Below, in pieces: positions 28,545 through 38,014 of a DNA stretch of 64,000 nucleotides; within the stretch, counting starts at the first letter, position 1; every line of letters starts with the position of its first letter. The stretch covers positions 62,001 through 126,000 of the forward strand of contig NZ_BCWQ01000016.1 in assembly GCF_001592285.1 (NCBI RefSeq), in the 5' to 3' direction. Below the pieces are notes generated by a model. It made no database searches. It was not told the DNA's origin and saw only the letters and a program-made list of their open reading frames with translations. This stretch comes from Hydrogenophaga pseudoflava NBRC 102511. GTDB taxonomy: Bacteria; Pseudomonadota; Gammaproteobacteria; Burkholderiales; Burkholderiaceae_C. Both the position numbers and the translations under genes were made by a program.

Positions 28545-28574
28545 AAAAAGCCGCTGTTTCCACAGCGGCTTTTT
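28545..28574 (+). terminator. terminator after SPOR gene
   Basis: A stem with agccgctg / cagcggct as its core, extended by A:T pairs and with a four-base loop, ends in a T run immediately after the stop codon. Its A-rich left arm means it could also stop the gap transcript coming from the other side. Confidence 0.85.
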
Positions 28575-28576
28575 GA

Positions 28577-28664
28577 GTCCAGGGCACCCGTGGAACCGGC
28601 TTTGCCGGGCCACAGGGTGCGTCCCCTCTCCGGGGGGAAGCCGCGAAGCGGCGCAGGGGGGAGC
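28577..28664. repeat. ~88-bp GC-rich dispersed repeat, copy 1
   Basis: This segment, read on the minus strand, aligns almost base for base over its length with 46449-46536. It includes a CCCCCC...GGGGAGG block and a core reading GGCAAAGCCGG, so the two copies are in opposite orientation. It contains internal inverted repeats (ccgcgaagcgg, ccggctttgccgg). It lies between the SPOR terminator and the gap stop. Confidence 0.8.
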
Positions 28665-29705
<1,041 letters not shown>

Positions 29706-31781
29706 TTATTTGGCGAGCACGGCGCGCACCGTGTCGGCCACGTTCTCGGGGGTGAAGCCGAAGTGCTTGAACAGCACCGGCGCCGGGGCCGATTCGCCGT
29801 AGGTGTCGATGCCGACCACGGCCGACACGCCGTACTTCCACCAGCCGTCGGTGGCACCCATCTCGACGGCGACGCGCGGCAGCCCCTTGGGCAGCACGGC
29901 GGCCTTGTAATCGGCGCTCTGGCGGTCGAACACACTGGTGCTGGGCACCGAGACCACGCGCACGGCGATCTTGTGTTCCTTGGCCAGGGCTTCCTGCGCC
30001 TTGAGCGCCAGCTGCACTTCGGAGCCGGTGGCGATGATCACGGCCTGGGCCTTCTTCTTCAGGCCCACGTCGGCCGGCTCGGACAGCACGTAGCCGCCCT
30101 TGCTGATGTCGGCCAGGTCGGCCTTGGGTGCGTACGGCAGGTTCTGGCGCGACAGGCACAGGGCGCTGGGGCGGTTGGCGGTCTGCAGGGCCACGGCCCA
30201 GGCCACGGCGGTTTCGGCCGTGTCGGCCGGGCGCCAGACGTCCAGGCCCGGGATCAGGCGCAGGCTGGCGACGTGTTCGATGGACTGGTGCGTCGGGCCG
30301 TCTTCACCCAGACCGATGGAGTCGTGCGTGAACACGTGGACCACGCGCTGCTTCATCAGCGCGGCCATGCGGATGGCGTTGCGGCTGTAGTCGCTGAAGG
30401 TCAGGAAGGTACCGCCGTAGGGGATGAAGCCACCGTGCAGGGCAACGCCGTTCATGATCGCGGCCATGCCGAACTCGCGCACGCCGTAGTTGATGTGGCG
30501 GCCGCCCACACCGGCCTCGTTCTTCACGACGTTGCCGGCCAGGTCGAAGCGCAGGTTGGGTGTGGACTTGGTGTTGGTCAGGTTGGAGCCGGTCAGGTCG
30601 GCCGAACCGCCCAGCAGCTCGGGCAGAGCCGCGGTGAAGTGCTCCAGCGCGATCTGGCTGGCCTTGCGGCTGGCCACGGTCTCGGCCTTGGTGTGGGCTT
30701 CGACGGCGGCGTTGACAGCGACCTGGTTGAAGGACTTGGGCAGCTCGCCCTTCATACGGCGAGTGAACTCCTTGGCCAGCTCGGGGAAGGCGGCCTTGTA
30801 GGCGGCGAACTGTTCGTTCCAGGCGGCCTCAAAGGCCTTGCCAGCCTCCTTGGCGTCCCAGGCGGCGTACACGTCCTTGGGGATCTTGAAGGGCTCGTGG
30901 CTCCAGCCCAGCGCTTCGCGGGTGAGCTTGATTTCTTCGGCGCCCAGCGGCTCGCCGTGGGCCTTGGCGGTGTTGGCGCGGTTCGGGCTGCCCTTGCCGA
31001 TGCTGGTCTTGCAGCAGATCAGCGTCGGCTTGTCGGCGCTGTTCTTGGCGGCGGCGATGGCGGCGCTCACAGCGTCGGCGTCGTGGCCGTCGACGGCGCG
31101 GATCACGTTCCAGCCGCAGGCTTCAAAACGCTTGGGCGTGTCGTCGATGAACCAGGGTGCGACCTGGCCGTCGATGGAGATCCCGTTGTCGTCGTACAGG
31201 GCGACCAGCTTGTTCAGCTTCCAGGCGCCGGCCAGGGCCACGGCCTCGTGGCTGATGCCTTCCATCAGGCAGCCGTCGCCCAGGAACACGTAGGTGTGGT
31301 GGTCGACGATGGCGTGGCCTTCGCGGTTGAACTCGGACGCCAGCAGCTTCTCGGCCAGCGCCATGCCCACCGCATTGGTGATGCCTTGGCCCAGCGGGCC
31401 GGTGGTCGTCTCGACGCCGGGCGTGTGGCCAACTTCGGGGTGGCCGGCGGTCTTGCTGCCCAGCTGGCGGAAGTTCTTGAGTTCGCCGATGGGCAGCTTG
31501 TAGCCCGTCAGGTGCAGCACCGCGTAGATCAGCATGGAGCCGTGGCCGTTGGACAGCACGAAGCGGTCGCGGTTGGCCCAGGCCGGGTTGGCCGGGTTGT
31601 GGCGCAGGTGGCGGCCCCACAGCGCGACAGCCATGTCGGCCATGCCCATGGGGGCGCCGGGGTGGCCGGAGTTGGCGGCCTGCACCGCGTCCATGGCGAG
31701 CGCGCGGATGGCGTTGGCCTGGGTCTGGGCGCTCACGGTAGAGACGGGGGCGGGGGCGGTGCTGGGGGTGGCGTCGGACAT
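29706..31781 (-). CDS. tkt: transketolase
   Basis: A 691-residue thiamine-diphosphate enzyme. Residues [12 protein letters not shown] lie near the N-terminus, and the cofactor motif is [14 protein letters not shown] followed by ...DDNGISIDG. The pyrimidine-domain Glu region is present in the second half ([15 protein letters not shown]). It exchanges two-carbon ketol units in the pentose phosphate or Calvin pathways. The start at 31781 gives a short Ala/Thr-rich leader before conserved sequence. Operon with gap. Confidence 0.97.
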   Translation of the reverse strand: MSDATPSTAPAPVSTVSAQTQANAIRALAMDAVQAANSGHPGAPMGMADMAVALWGRHLRHNPANPAWANRDRFVLSNGHGSMLIYAVLHLTGYKLPIGELKNFRQLGSKTAGHPEVGHTPGVETTTGPLGQGITNAVGMALAEKLLASEFNREGHAIVDHHTYVFLGDGCLMEGISHEAVALAGAWKLNKLVALYDDNGISIDGQVAPWFIDDTPKRFEACGWNVIRAVDGHDADAVSAAIAAAKNSADKPTLICCKTSIGKGSPNRANTAKAHGEPLGAEEIKLTREALGWSHEPFKIPKDVYAAWDAKEAGKAFEAAWNEQFAAYKAAFPELAKEFTRRMKGELPKSFNQVAVNAAVEAHTKAETVASRKASQIALEHFTAALPELLGGSADLTGSNLTNTKSTPNLRFDLAGNVVKNEAGVGGRHINYGVREFGMAAIMNGVALHGGFIPYGGTFLTFSDYSRNAIRMAALMKQRVVHVFTHDSIGLGEDGPTHQSIEHVASLRLIPGLDVWRPADTAETAVAWAVALQTANRPSALCLSRQNLPYAPKADLADISKGGYVLSEPADVGLKKKAQAVIIATGSEVQLALKAQEALAKEHKIAVRVVSVPSTSVFDRQSADYKAAVLPKGLPRVAVEMGATDGWWKYGVSAVVGIDTYGESAPAPVLFKHFGFTPENVADTVRAVLAK

Positions 31782-31894
31782 GGTGCGGGGGAGGGGAGGA
31801 GAGAAGGGGTCGGCGCGGGCCAAAACCAGGGATTTTATCGGCCCCCGTCGGCGGACCATAATGCGCGCGGCGGTTCATCGAACGCGCACCCACC

Positions 31895-32629
31895 ATGGCC
31901 TCCACCCTCCACACGCCCATTCCCGCCATGATCCTGGCCGCCGGCCGGGGCATGCGCATGCGGCCGTTGACCGACACCACCCCCAAGCCCCTGCTGCCGC
32001 TGCGCGGCCAGCCGCTGATGCAGTGGGCCATGGAAGCGCTGTCGCGGGGCGGCTTTGACCGGCTGGTGATCAACACCGCCTGGCTGGGCGAGCAGATCGC
32101 GGCGCATTTCGCCGACTGGCCGCAGCAGCACCCCGGTGCCGAATTGCGGTTCTCCCACGAAGGACAGGACTTCGGCTACGCCCTGGAGACCGCAGGCGGC
32201 ATCTCGCGCGCGCTGCCCTTGCTGGGTGAGGTGTTCTGGGTGCTGGCGGGCGACGTGTACGCACCCGACTTCGTCTTCAGCCAGGACAGCGTGGACCGCT
32301 TCGTGGACAGCGACCGGCTGGCCCATCTCTGGCTGGTGCCCAACCCGCCGCACAACCCCCGGGGCGATTTCGGTCTGTCGCCCGACGGCCGCGCGCTGAA
32401 CACCGCCGACGGCGAGCGCTTCACCTACAGCACCATCGGCCTGTACCGCCGCGAGCTGTTCGAGTCGCCCTGGAGCGACACCGTCCCGGGCAACCCGCAG
32501 GGCACAGCCGAGCCGCTGGCGCCGCTGCTGCGCAAGGCCATGGACGCCGGGCGCGTGGGTGCCGAGCTCTACACCGGGCCCTGGACCGACGTGGGCACGC
32601 CCGAGCGCCTCGATGAGCTGAACCGCTGA
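31895..32629 (+). CDS. murU: N-acetylmuramate 1-phosphate uridylyltransferase
   Basis: A 244-residue nucleotidyltransferase with AMILAAGRGMRMRPLTDTTPKPLLP and VLAGDVYAPDF, and the MurU-like ending WTDVGTPERL. In the peptidoglycan recycling shunt MurU makes UDP-MurNAc from MurNAc 1-phosphate, bypassing MurA and fosfomycin. The kinase partner amgK is present in this window but 30 kb away, at 62138. A general sugar nucleotidyltransferase is the alternative, but coexistence with amgK supports MurU. Confidence 0.82.
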   Translation: MASTLHTPIPAMILAAGRGMRMRPLTDTTPKPLLPLRGQPLMQWAMEALSRGGFDRLVINTAWLGEQIAAHFADWPQQHPGAELRFSHEGQDFGYALETAGGISRALPLLGEVFWVLAGDVYAPDFVFSQDSVDRFVDSDRLAHLWLVPNPPHNPRGDFGLSPDGRALNTADGERFTYSTIGLYRRELFESPWSDTVPGNPQGTAEPLAPLLRKAMDAGRVGAELYTGPWTDVGTPERLDELNR

Positions 32630-32672
32630 CCCTGCGCCGCGCGCGAGCAAACAAAAGCCGCACAATGCGGCG

Positions 32673-34070
32673 ATGGACGCCCAGACCTCATTCACCCTCT
32701 ACGCACAGCGCCGCGCCCGCCTGGCCGCGCAGCTGACCCCCGGCGGCATCGCCATCGTGCCCACCGCGCCCGAGCAGCAGCGCAACCGCGACAGCGACTT
32801 CTTGTTCCGGCACGACAGCTACTTCTACTACCTGACCGGCTTCACCGAGCCCAACGCCTGGCTGGTGCTAACCGCCGAGGGCGAGGCCACGCTGTTCTGC
32901 AACCCCAAAGACGCCGAGCGCGAGATCTGGGACGGCATCCGCCTGGGCCCGGCCGCCGCGCCCGACGCGCTGGGCGTGCAAGCCGCCTTCCCCGTGACCG
33001 AGCTGGACCAGCGCCTGCCGAAGCTTCTGGAAAACCGCAGCGTGGTCTGGTACCCGTTCGCCACCCACAAGGGGCTGGACGGCCGCATCAACGGCTGGCT
33101 CGAACCCGTGCGCGCCCGCGTGCGCTACGGCGCGCTGTGCCCCGAACAGCAGCGCGACCTGTGCGGCCCGCTGGACGAGATGCGCCTGATCAAGGACGCG
33201 CACGAGCAGGCCGTGATGCGGCGCGCGGCGCAGATCAGCGCACGCGCCCACATTCGCGCCATGCAGAGGAGCGCCGCCATGCTGCGCGCCGGGCAGGACG
33301 TGCGCGAGTACCACCTGGACGCCGAGCTGCTGCACGAGTTCCGCCAGCACGGCTCGCAGTACCCGGCCTACGGCAGCATCGTCGCCGCCGGGGCCAACGC
33401 CTGCGTGCTGCACTACCGCGCCGACGCCGCGCCCATCCGCGACGGCGAGCTGGTGCTGATCGACGCCGGTTGCGAGCTCGACGGCTACGCCAGCGACATC
33501 ACGCGCACCTTCCCCGCGAACGGCAAGTTCACCGGCCCGCAGCGCACGCTCTACGACCTGGTGCTGGCCTCGCAGGACGCGGCCGTGGCCGCGACGAAAC
33601 CCGGCAACCGCTTCACCGACCCGCACGAAGCCACGGTGGCCGTGCTGGCGCAGGGCCTGCTCGACGTGGGCCTGCTGGACAAGAACAAGGTCGGCAGCGC
33701 ACAGGACGTGATCGCCAACCGCAGTTACTTCCCGTTCTACATGCACCGCACCGGCCACTGGCTGGGCATGGACGTGCACGACTGCGGGAGCTACGTCGAA
33801 CCGTCGGAAGTGGGCACGGTGAACGAGCGCAAGGACCCGCTGTCGGGCGAGGTCATCAAGGACCGCCCCAGCCGCATCCTGCGCCCTGGCATGGCGCTGA
33901 CCATCGAGCCCGGCCTGTACGTGCGCCCGGGCGAAGGCGTGCCCGAGCAGTTCTGGAACATCGGCATCCGCATCGAGGACGACGCCATCGTCACCGAGAG
34001 CGGCTGCGAGCTGATCACGCGCGACGTGCCGGTCAAGGCCGACGAGATCGAAGCGCTGATGCGCGGCTGA
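32673..34070 (+). CDS. pepP: Xaa-Pro aminopeptidase P
   Basis: A 465-residue pita-bread-fold metallopeptidase. An N-terminal creatinase-like domain (about 1-170) contains DSYFYYLTGF. The catalytic domain follows, with the metal ligands in LIDAGCELDGYASDITR, HRTGHWLGMDVHD, TIEPGLY and RIEDD. It removes N-terminal residues before proline. It follows murU by 44 bases and precedes the MOSC gene by one base. Confidence 0.93.
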   Translation: MDAQTSFTLYAQRRARLAAQLTPGGIAIVPTAPEQQRNRDSDFLFRHDSYFYYLTGFTEPNAWLVLTAEGEATLFCNPKDAEREIWDGIRLGPAAAPDALGVQAAFPVTELDQRLPKLLENRSVVWYPFATHKGLDGRINGWLEPVRARVRYGALCPEQQRDLCGPLDEMRLIKDAHEQAVMRRAAQISARAHIRAMQRSAAMLRAGQDVREYHLDAELLHEFRQHGSQYPAYGSIVAAGANACVLHYRADAAPIRDGELVLIDAGCELDGYASDITRTFPANGKFTGPQRTLYDLVLASQDAAVAATKPGNRFTDPHEATVAVLAQGLLDVGLLDKNKVGSAQDVIANRSYFPFYMHRTGHWLGMDVHDCGSYVEPSEVGTVNERKDPLSGEVIKDRPSRILRPGMALTIEPGLYVRPGEGVPEQFWNIGIRIEDDAIVTESGCELITRDVPVKADEIEALMRG

Positions 34071-34071
34071 G

Positions 34072-34650
34072 GTGGCGCGGATCGTCAGCGTCCAGACCGG
34101 CGTGGTCCGCCCCCTGAGGGTGGGTGAGCGGCGCGTGCTGTCGGCCATCGGCAAGACACCGGTGGGCGGCGCGGTGGCGGTCGGACCGCTGGGCCTGGCC
34201 GGCGACGAACAGGCCGACCCGGCCTACCACGGCGGCCTGGACAAGGCGGTCTACGCCTACCCGGTGGAACACCTGCCGACCTGGCAGCGCCTGCGGCGCG
34301 AACGCGGCGTGTCGATGTTCGACGAGCCGCTGCCGTTCGGTTTCGTCGGCGAGAACCTGAGTGTGGAAGGCCTGCGCGAGAGCGAGGTGTGGATCGGCGA
34401 CGAATGGGTCATCGGCGATCTGGTGCTGCGCGTCACCGCGCCGCGCGAACCCTGCTCGAAGTTCAATGCCGTAGCCGGTCTGCCCGACGCAGGGCGCCTC
34501 ATGGTGGACGCCTGCAACTGCGGCTGGTACCTGGCCGTGGCGCAGCCGGGCACGGTGCAGGCCGGACAGGACATCGTGGTGCGCCCCGGCCGGCGCGGCA
34601 TGACCGTGGCGCAGGCCTTTCTCGCCAAGCGGGCCAAACACATCCGTTGA
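34072..34650 (+). CDS. MOSC-domain protein (YiiM-like)
   Basis: A 192-residue protein from a GTG start directly after the pepP stop. It has a MOSC beta-barrel: GLAGDEQADPAYHGGLDKAVYAY is the diagnostic stretch, then GENLSVEGL and a conserved Cys in APREPCSKFN. MOSC proteins bind molybdenum-cofactor sulfur, and YiiM reduces N-hydroxylated compounds. The exact activity is not assigned. Confidence 0.82.
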   Translation: MARIVSVQTGVVRPLRVGERRVLSAIGKTPVGGAVAVGPLGLAGDEQADPAYHGGLDKAVYAYPVEHLPTWQRLRRERGVSMFDEPLPFGFVGENLSVEGLRESEVWIGDEWVIGDLVLRVTAPREPCSKFNAVAGLPDAGRLMVDACNCGWYLAVAQPGTVQAGQDIVVRPGRRGMTVAQAFLAKRAKHIR

Positions 34651-34694
34651 GGCCGGGCAAAGCCGCCGGGCGGCGCATGCGGTACAACCGCCGC

Positions 34695-35645
34695 ATGAAC
34701 ACCCCGCCCCGCATCCTCTGCCTGACCATGAACCCCTCGGTCGACCTCGCGACCGAGACCGAATCCGTCGTGCCCACGCACAAGCTGCGCTGCGGCGACA
34801 CGCTGCACGACGCGGGCGGTGGCGGTGTCAACGTGGCGCGCGTGCTCACGCGCCTGGGCGGGCGCTGCGTGGCGCTGTGCCCCACCGGCGGCTCCCCGGG
34901 CCAGTGGCTGGAAAAGCGCATGCGCGACGAGGGGCTGGACAGCGTGTTCCTGCCCATTGCCGACGAAACCCGCGTGAGCTTCACCGTGCACGAGCACAGC
35001 ACCGGCGCCGAGTTCCGCTTCGTCATGCCCGGCCCGCACCTGAGCGAGGCCGAATGGATGGCCTGCCTGCAGCACCTCGAAAGCCTGAGCGACTTCCCTG
35101 ACCTGGTGGTCGCCAGCGGCAGCCTGCCGCCGGGCGTGCCCGCCGACTTCTACGCCCGCGTCGCGCGCCTGTGCCACCAGCGCGGCGCCAGGCTGGTGCT
35201 CGACGCCTCCGGGCCGGCGCTGGCGGCGGCGCTGGCCGAGGGTGTGTTCCTGTTCAAGCCCAACCTCAAGGAGCTGGCCGAACTCAGCGGCCAGACGCTG
35301 GAGACGCCGGGGCAGTGGCAGGCCGCGGCGCGCCAGCTGGTGCTGGACGGCAGGAGCGAGATCGTGGCGCTGACCCTGGGCCACCTGGGCGCGCTGCTGG
35401 TCACGCGCGAGGCGATGTGGTTCGCACCGCCACTGGACATGCCGGTGGCCAGCGCGGTGGGCGCGGGCGACAGCTTCGTCGCCGGTCTGGTCTGGGCCTG
35501 GCAGCACGGCATGCCGATGGATCAGGCCTTCGCATGGGGCGTGGCCGCCGGCTCGGCCGCACTGCTGACCGCCGGCACCGGGCTCGCACGGCCGGACGAC
35601 GTGCGGCGGCTGTTCACCAAGGTCCAGGTGCGGGCAGTGGCCTGA
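34695..35645 (+). CDS. PfkB-family hexose (phosphate) kinase
   Basis: A 316-residue ribokinase-fold enzyme with the N-terminal PfkB signature DAGGGGVNVARVL, a central FKPNLKELAEL and the C-terminal catalytic GAGDSFVAG. The order and length match the 1-phosphofructokinase/6-phosphofructokinase II/tagatose-6-phosphate kinase group. No PTS genes adjoin it, so a PfkB-like 6-phosphofructokinase role is as likely as FruK. An ATG at 34677 is an alternative start. Confidence 0.82.
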   Translation: MNTPPRILCLTMNPSVDLATETESVVPTHKLRCGDTLHDAGGGGVNVARVLTRLGGRCVALCPTGGSPGQWLEKRMRDEGLDSVFLPIADETRVSFTVHEHSTGAEFRFVMPGPHLSEAEWMACLQHLESLSDFPDLVVASGSLPPGVPADFYARVARLCHQRGARLVLDASGPALAAALAEGVFLFKPNLKELAELSGQTLETPGQWQAAARQLVLDGRSEIVALTLGHLGALLVTREAMWFAPPLDMPVASAVGAGDSFVAGLVWAWQHGMPMDQAFAWGVAAGSAALLTAGTGLARPDDVRRLFTKVQVRAVA

Positions 35646-35702
35646 CGCGGCAGTGCCCGGTCTGCGGACGGGCGGCGAGGGCAACGTCTTGAAGCATTTA
35701 TT

Positions 35703-35719
35703 GATAATGGTTATCATTT
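35703..35719. promoter_or_regulatory. Fur box upstream of TonB receptor operon
   Basis: The sequence gataatggttatcattt closely matches the Fur consensus GATAATGATAATCATTATC and is internally palindromic. It lies about 95 bases before the first TonB receptor start, so the receptor genes are probably repressed under iron sufficiency. Confidence 0.8.
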
Positions 35720-35813
35720 AAGACCAGCCAGCCACGGGCGCGCCTCCCGCCGCGCGCCGTCAAGAGCCAGCCAATGACCCCCGTCGTACGACGGAACTGC
35801 TGTCTCTTGACCC

Positions 35814-37970
35814 ATGAACACCCACCTGTCTGCCCCGGCAGCGCTCAGCCCGCTCGCCCTCGCTTCCCGCATCGCCTTCGCCAGTTCGGTCCTGTTCGGA
35901 CTGGCCCCGTCCGCCCTGGCCCAGACGGCACCTGCCGCGCCTGAGCCCACGCTGGGCACGGTGGTCGTGCGCGACAGCGCCAGCGCCGCACCTACCGAAC
36001 AGTCGCCAGCCTTCGGCGCATCGGTGTCCAGCTCGGCCACTGGCCTGGACCTGCGCCTGCGCGAGACGCCCCAGTCCGTCAGCGTGACCTCGCAGGCCCA
36101 GATGCAGGCCTTCGGCCTCAACGAGGTGCGCACCCTGCTGTCCGGGGTCACCGGCGTGCAGGTCGAGAAGGTCGAGACCGACCGCACCTACTTTTCCGCC
36201 CGCGGCTTCGACATCACCAACTTCCAGGAAGACGGCATCGGTCTGCCCTTCGCCTCGGGCCTGCTCAACGGCGACATGGACACCGCGATCTACGACCGCG
36301 TCGAGGTGCTGCGCGGCGCCAACGGCCTGCTCTCTTCCACCGGCAACCCCTCGGCCACGGTCAACTTCGTGCGCAAGCGCCCGACCGCGAAGCTGCAGGC
36401 CAGCGCCGGCCTGACCCTGGGCTCGTGGAACCTGCGCCGGGTCGACGCCGATGTGGCCGGCCCGCTGAACGCCAGCGGCAGCCTGCGCGGCCGCGTGATC
36501 GTGGCCGATGAGGACAAGAACTCCTACCTCGACCGCTACCAGGCCCGCAAGCAGGTGGCCTCGGGGGTGATCGAGGCCGACCTGGGCCCGTCCACCGTGT
36601 TGACCCTGGGCCACGCCCAGCAGAACAACCGGCCCCAGGGCCTGATGTGGGGCGCGCTGCCGCTGTACTACAGCGACGGCTCGGCCATCGACTACGACCG
36701 CTCGGCCAGCTCCGCGCCCGCCTGGGCGCGCTGGGACACCAACGACGGCCGCAGCTTCGCCGAGCTGCTGCACGACCTGGGCGGCGGCTGGAGCGCCAAG
36801 GCCACGCTCAACCAGCGCCGCATCCGCTCGGACACCGTCATGCTCTACATCTACGGCACGCCCGACCGCGCGACCGGCGCCGGTCTGTTCAGCTGGCCCT
36901 CCACCTACGACCACCAGGAGCGCCAGACCATCGCCGACGTGCAGGTCCGGGGGCCGTTTGATCTCGGCGGCCGCCGGCACGAAGCGGTGTTCGGCGCCTC
37001 GGCCGGCCGCAACAAGGTCGACATGGCCTCCAGCTACGACGACCTGGGCCAGGCGCTGACGCTGCAGCAGGTGCTGGACGGCAGCTTCGCGATGCCCGAC
37101 TTCGATCAGGGCGTCTCCGCCTTCGGCCACCGCATCGACAAGCGCCGCACGGTCTACAGCGCCGGCAAGTTCAGCTTCACCGACAGCCTCAAGCTGATCG
37201 CCGGCCTGAACGCCACGCGCGCCAGCAGCGCGGGCGTGCAGTACGGCGTCGACCACCACTACCGCGCCAGCAAGACGCTGCCCTTCGCCGGTCTGGTCTA
37301 CGACGTCCATCCGAATGTCTCGCTCTATGGCAGCGTCGCCAGCATCTTCAACCCGCAGATCGAGCTGGACGCCAGCGGCGCCGTGCTCGACCCGGTCGAG
37401 GGCCGCACCGGCGAACTGGGCCTGAAATTCGAGTCGACCGACAAGCGCCTGAACGGCGGCCTCGCCATCTTCCGCACCCAGCAGGACAACACCGCCGAGT
37501 ACGCCGGCTTTGCCAACGGCATCTCCTACTACCGCGGGGTCGACGCCACCGCCCGTGGCTTCGAGGCCGAGATCGCCGGCACCGTGGCCCCCGGCTGGCA
37601 GCTCAGCGCCGGCTACGCGCAGAACCGCATCAAGGGCGAGGACGGCCAGAACGTGCGCACCTTCGTGCCGCGCCAGACCCTGCGACTGTCGACCATGGTC
37701 GCCATCGATGCCGTGCCCGGCCTCGAACTCGGGGCCAGCCTGAAATGGCAGAGCGCGATCTCGCGCGACCAGGGCGGCGGCATCACCTCGACCCAGGACG
37801 CCTACGCCCTGCTGGACCTGATGGCGCGCTACCGCTTCAGCAAGCACTGGAGCCTGACGGCCAACCTGCGCAACACCAGCGACGAGAAGTACCTCAACAG
37901 CCTGCTCTGGGACCAGAACTACTACGGCGAGCCGCGCAGCGCCTCGGTGACGCTGAACTGGGCGTACTGA
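35814..37970 (+). CDS. TonB-dependent siderophore receptor 1
   Basis: A 718-residue outer-membrane receptor. The signal peptide ends near ALAQT (about 36). A plug domain (about 60-180) has LRETPQSVSVTSQAQM, and YDRVEVLRGANGLLSSTGNPSATVNFVRKRP is typical of the FpvA/FhuE/FoxA siderophore group. The 22-strand barrel ends in the aromatic C-terminus NWAY. It imports a ferric siderophore, using TonB energy. The siderophore is not identifiable, and no biosynthesis genes are nearby. Confidence 0.92.
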   Translation: MNTHLSAPAALSPLALASRIAFASSVLFGLAPSALAQTAPAAPEPTLGTVVVRDSASAAPTEQSPAFGASVSSSATGLDLRLRETPQSVSVTSQAQMQAFGLNEVRTLLSGVTGVQVEKVETDRTYFSARGFDITNFQEDGIGLPFASGLLNGDMDTAIYDRVEVLRGANGLLSSTGNPSATVNFVRKRPTAKLQASAGLTLGSWNLRRVDADVAGPLNASGSLRGRVIVADEDKNSYLDRYQARKQVASGVIEADLGPSTVLTLGHAQQNNRPQGLMWGALPLYYSDGSAIDYDRSASSAPAWARWDTNDGRSFAELLHDLGGGWSAKATLNQRRIRSDTVMLYIYGTPDRATGAGLFSWPSTYDHQERQTIADVQVRGPFDLGGRRHEAVFGASAGRNKVDMASSYDDLGQALTLQQVLDGSFAMPDFDQGVSAFGHRIDKRRTVYSAGKFSFTDSLKLIAGLNATRASSAGVQYGVDHHYRASKTLPFAGLVYDVHPNVSLYGSVASIFNPQIELDASGAVLDPVEGRTGELGLKFESTDKRLNGGLAIFRTQQDNTAEYAGFANGISYYRGVDATARGFEAEIAGTVAPGWQLSAGYAQNRIKGEDGQNVRTFVPRQTLRLSTMVAIDAVPGLELGASLKWQSAISRDQGGGITSTQDAYALLDLMARYRFSKHWSLTANLRNTSDEKYLNSLLWDQNYYGEPRSASVTLNWAY

Positions 37971-38014
37971 AGCCACACGCCCCGCATCTCCCACCCACAC
38001 CGACCCGATCCGCC

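Noticed and set aside
29763..31931. 722-residue plus-strand open frame opposite tkt
   Set aside because: It is the antisense of transketolase, with a His/Gly/Val-rich composition typical of shadow frames in GC-rich DNA; the tkt frame has full family motifs.
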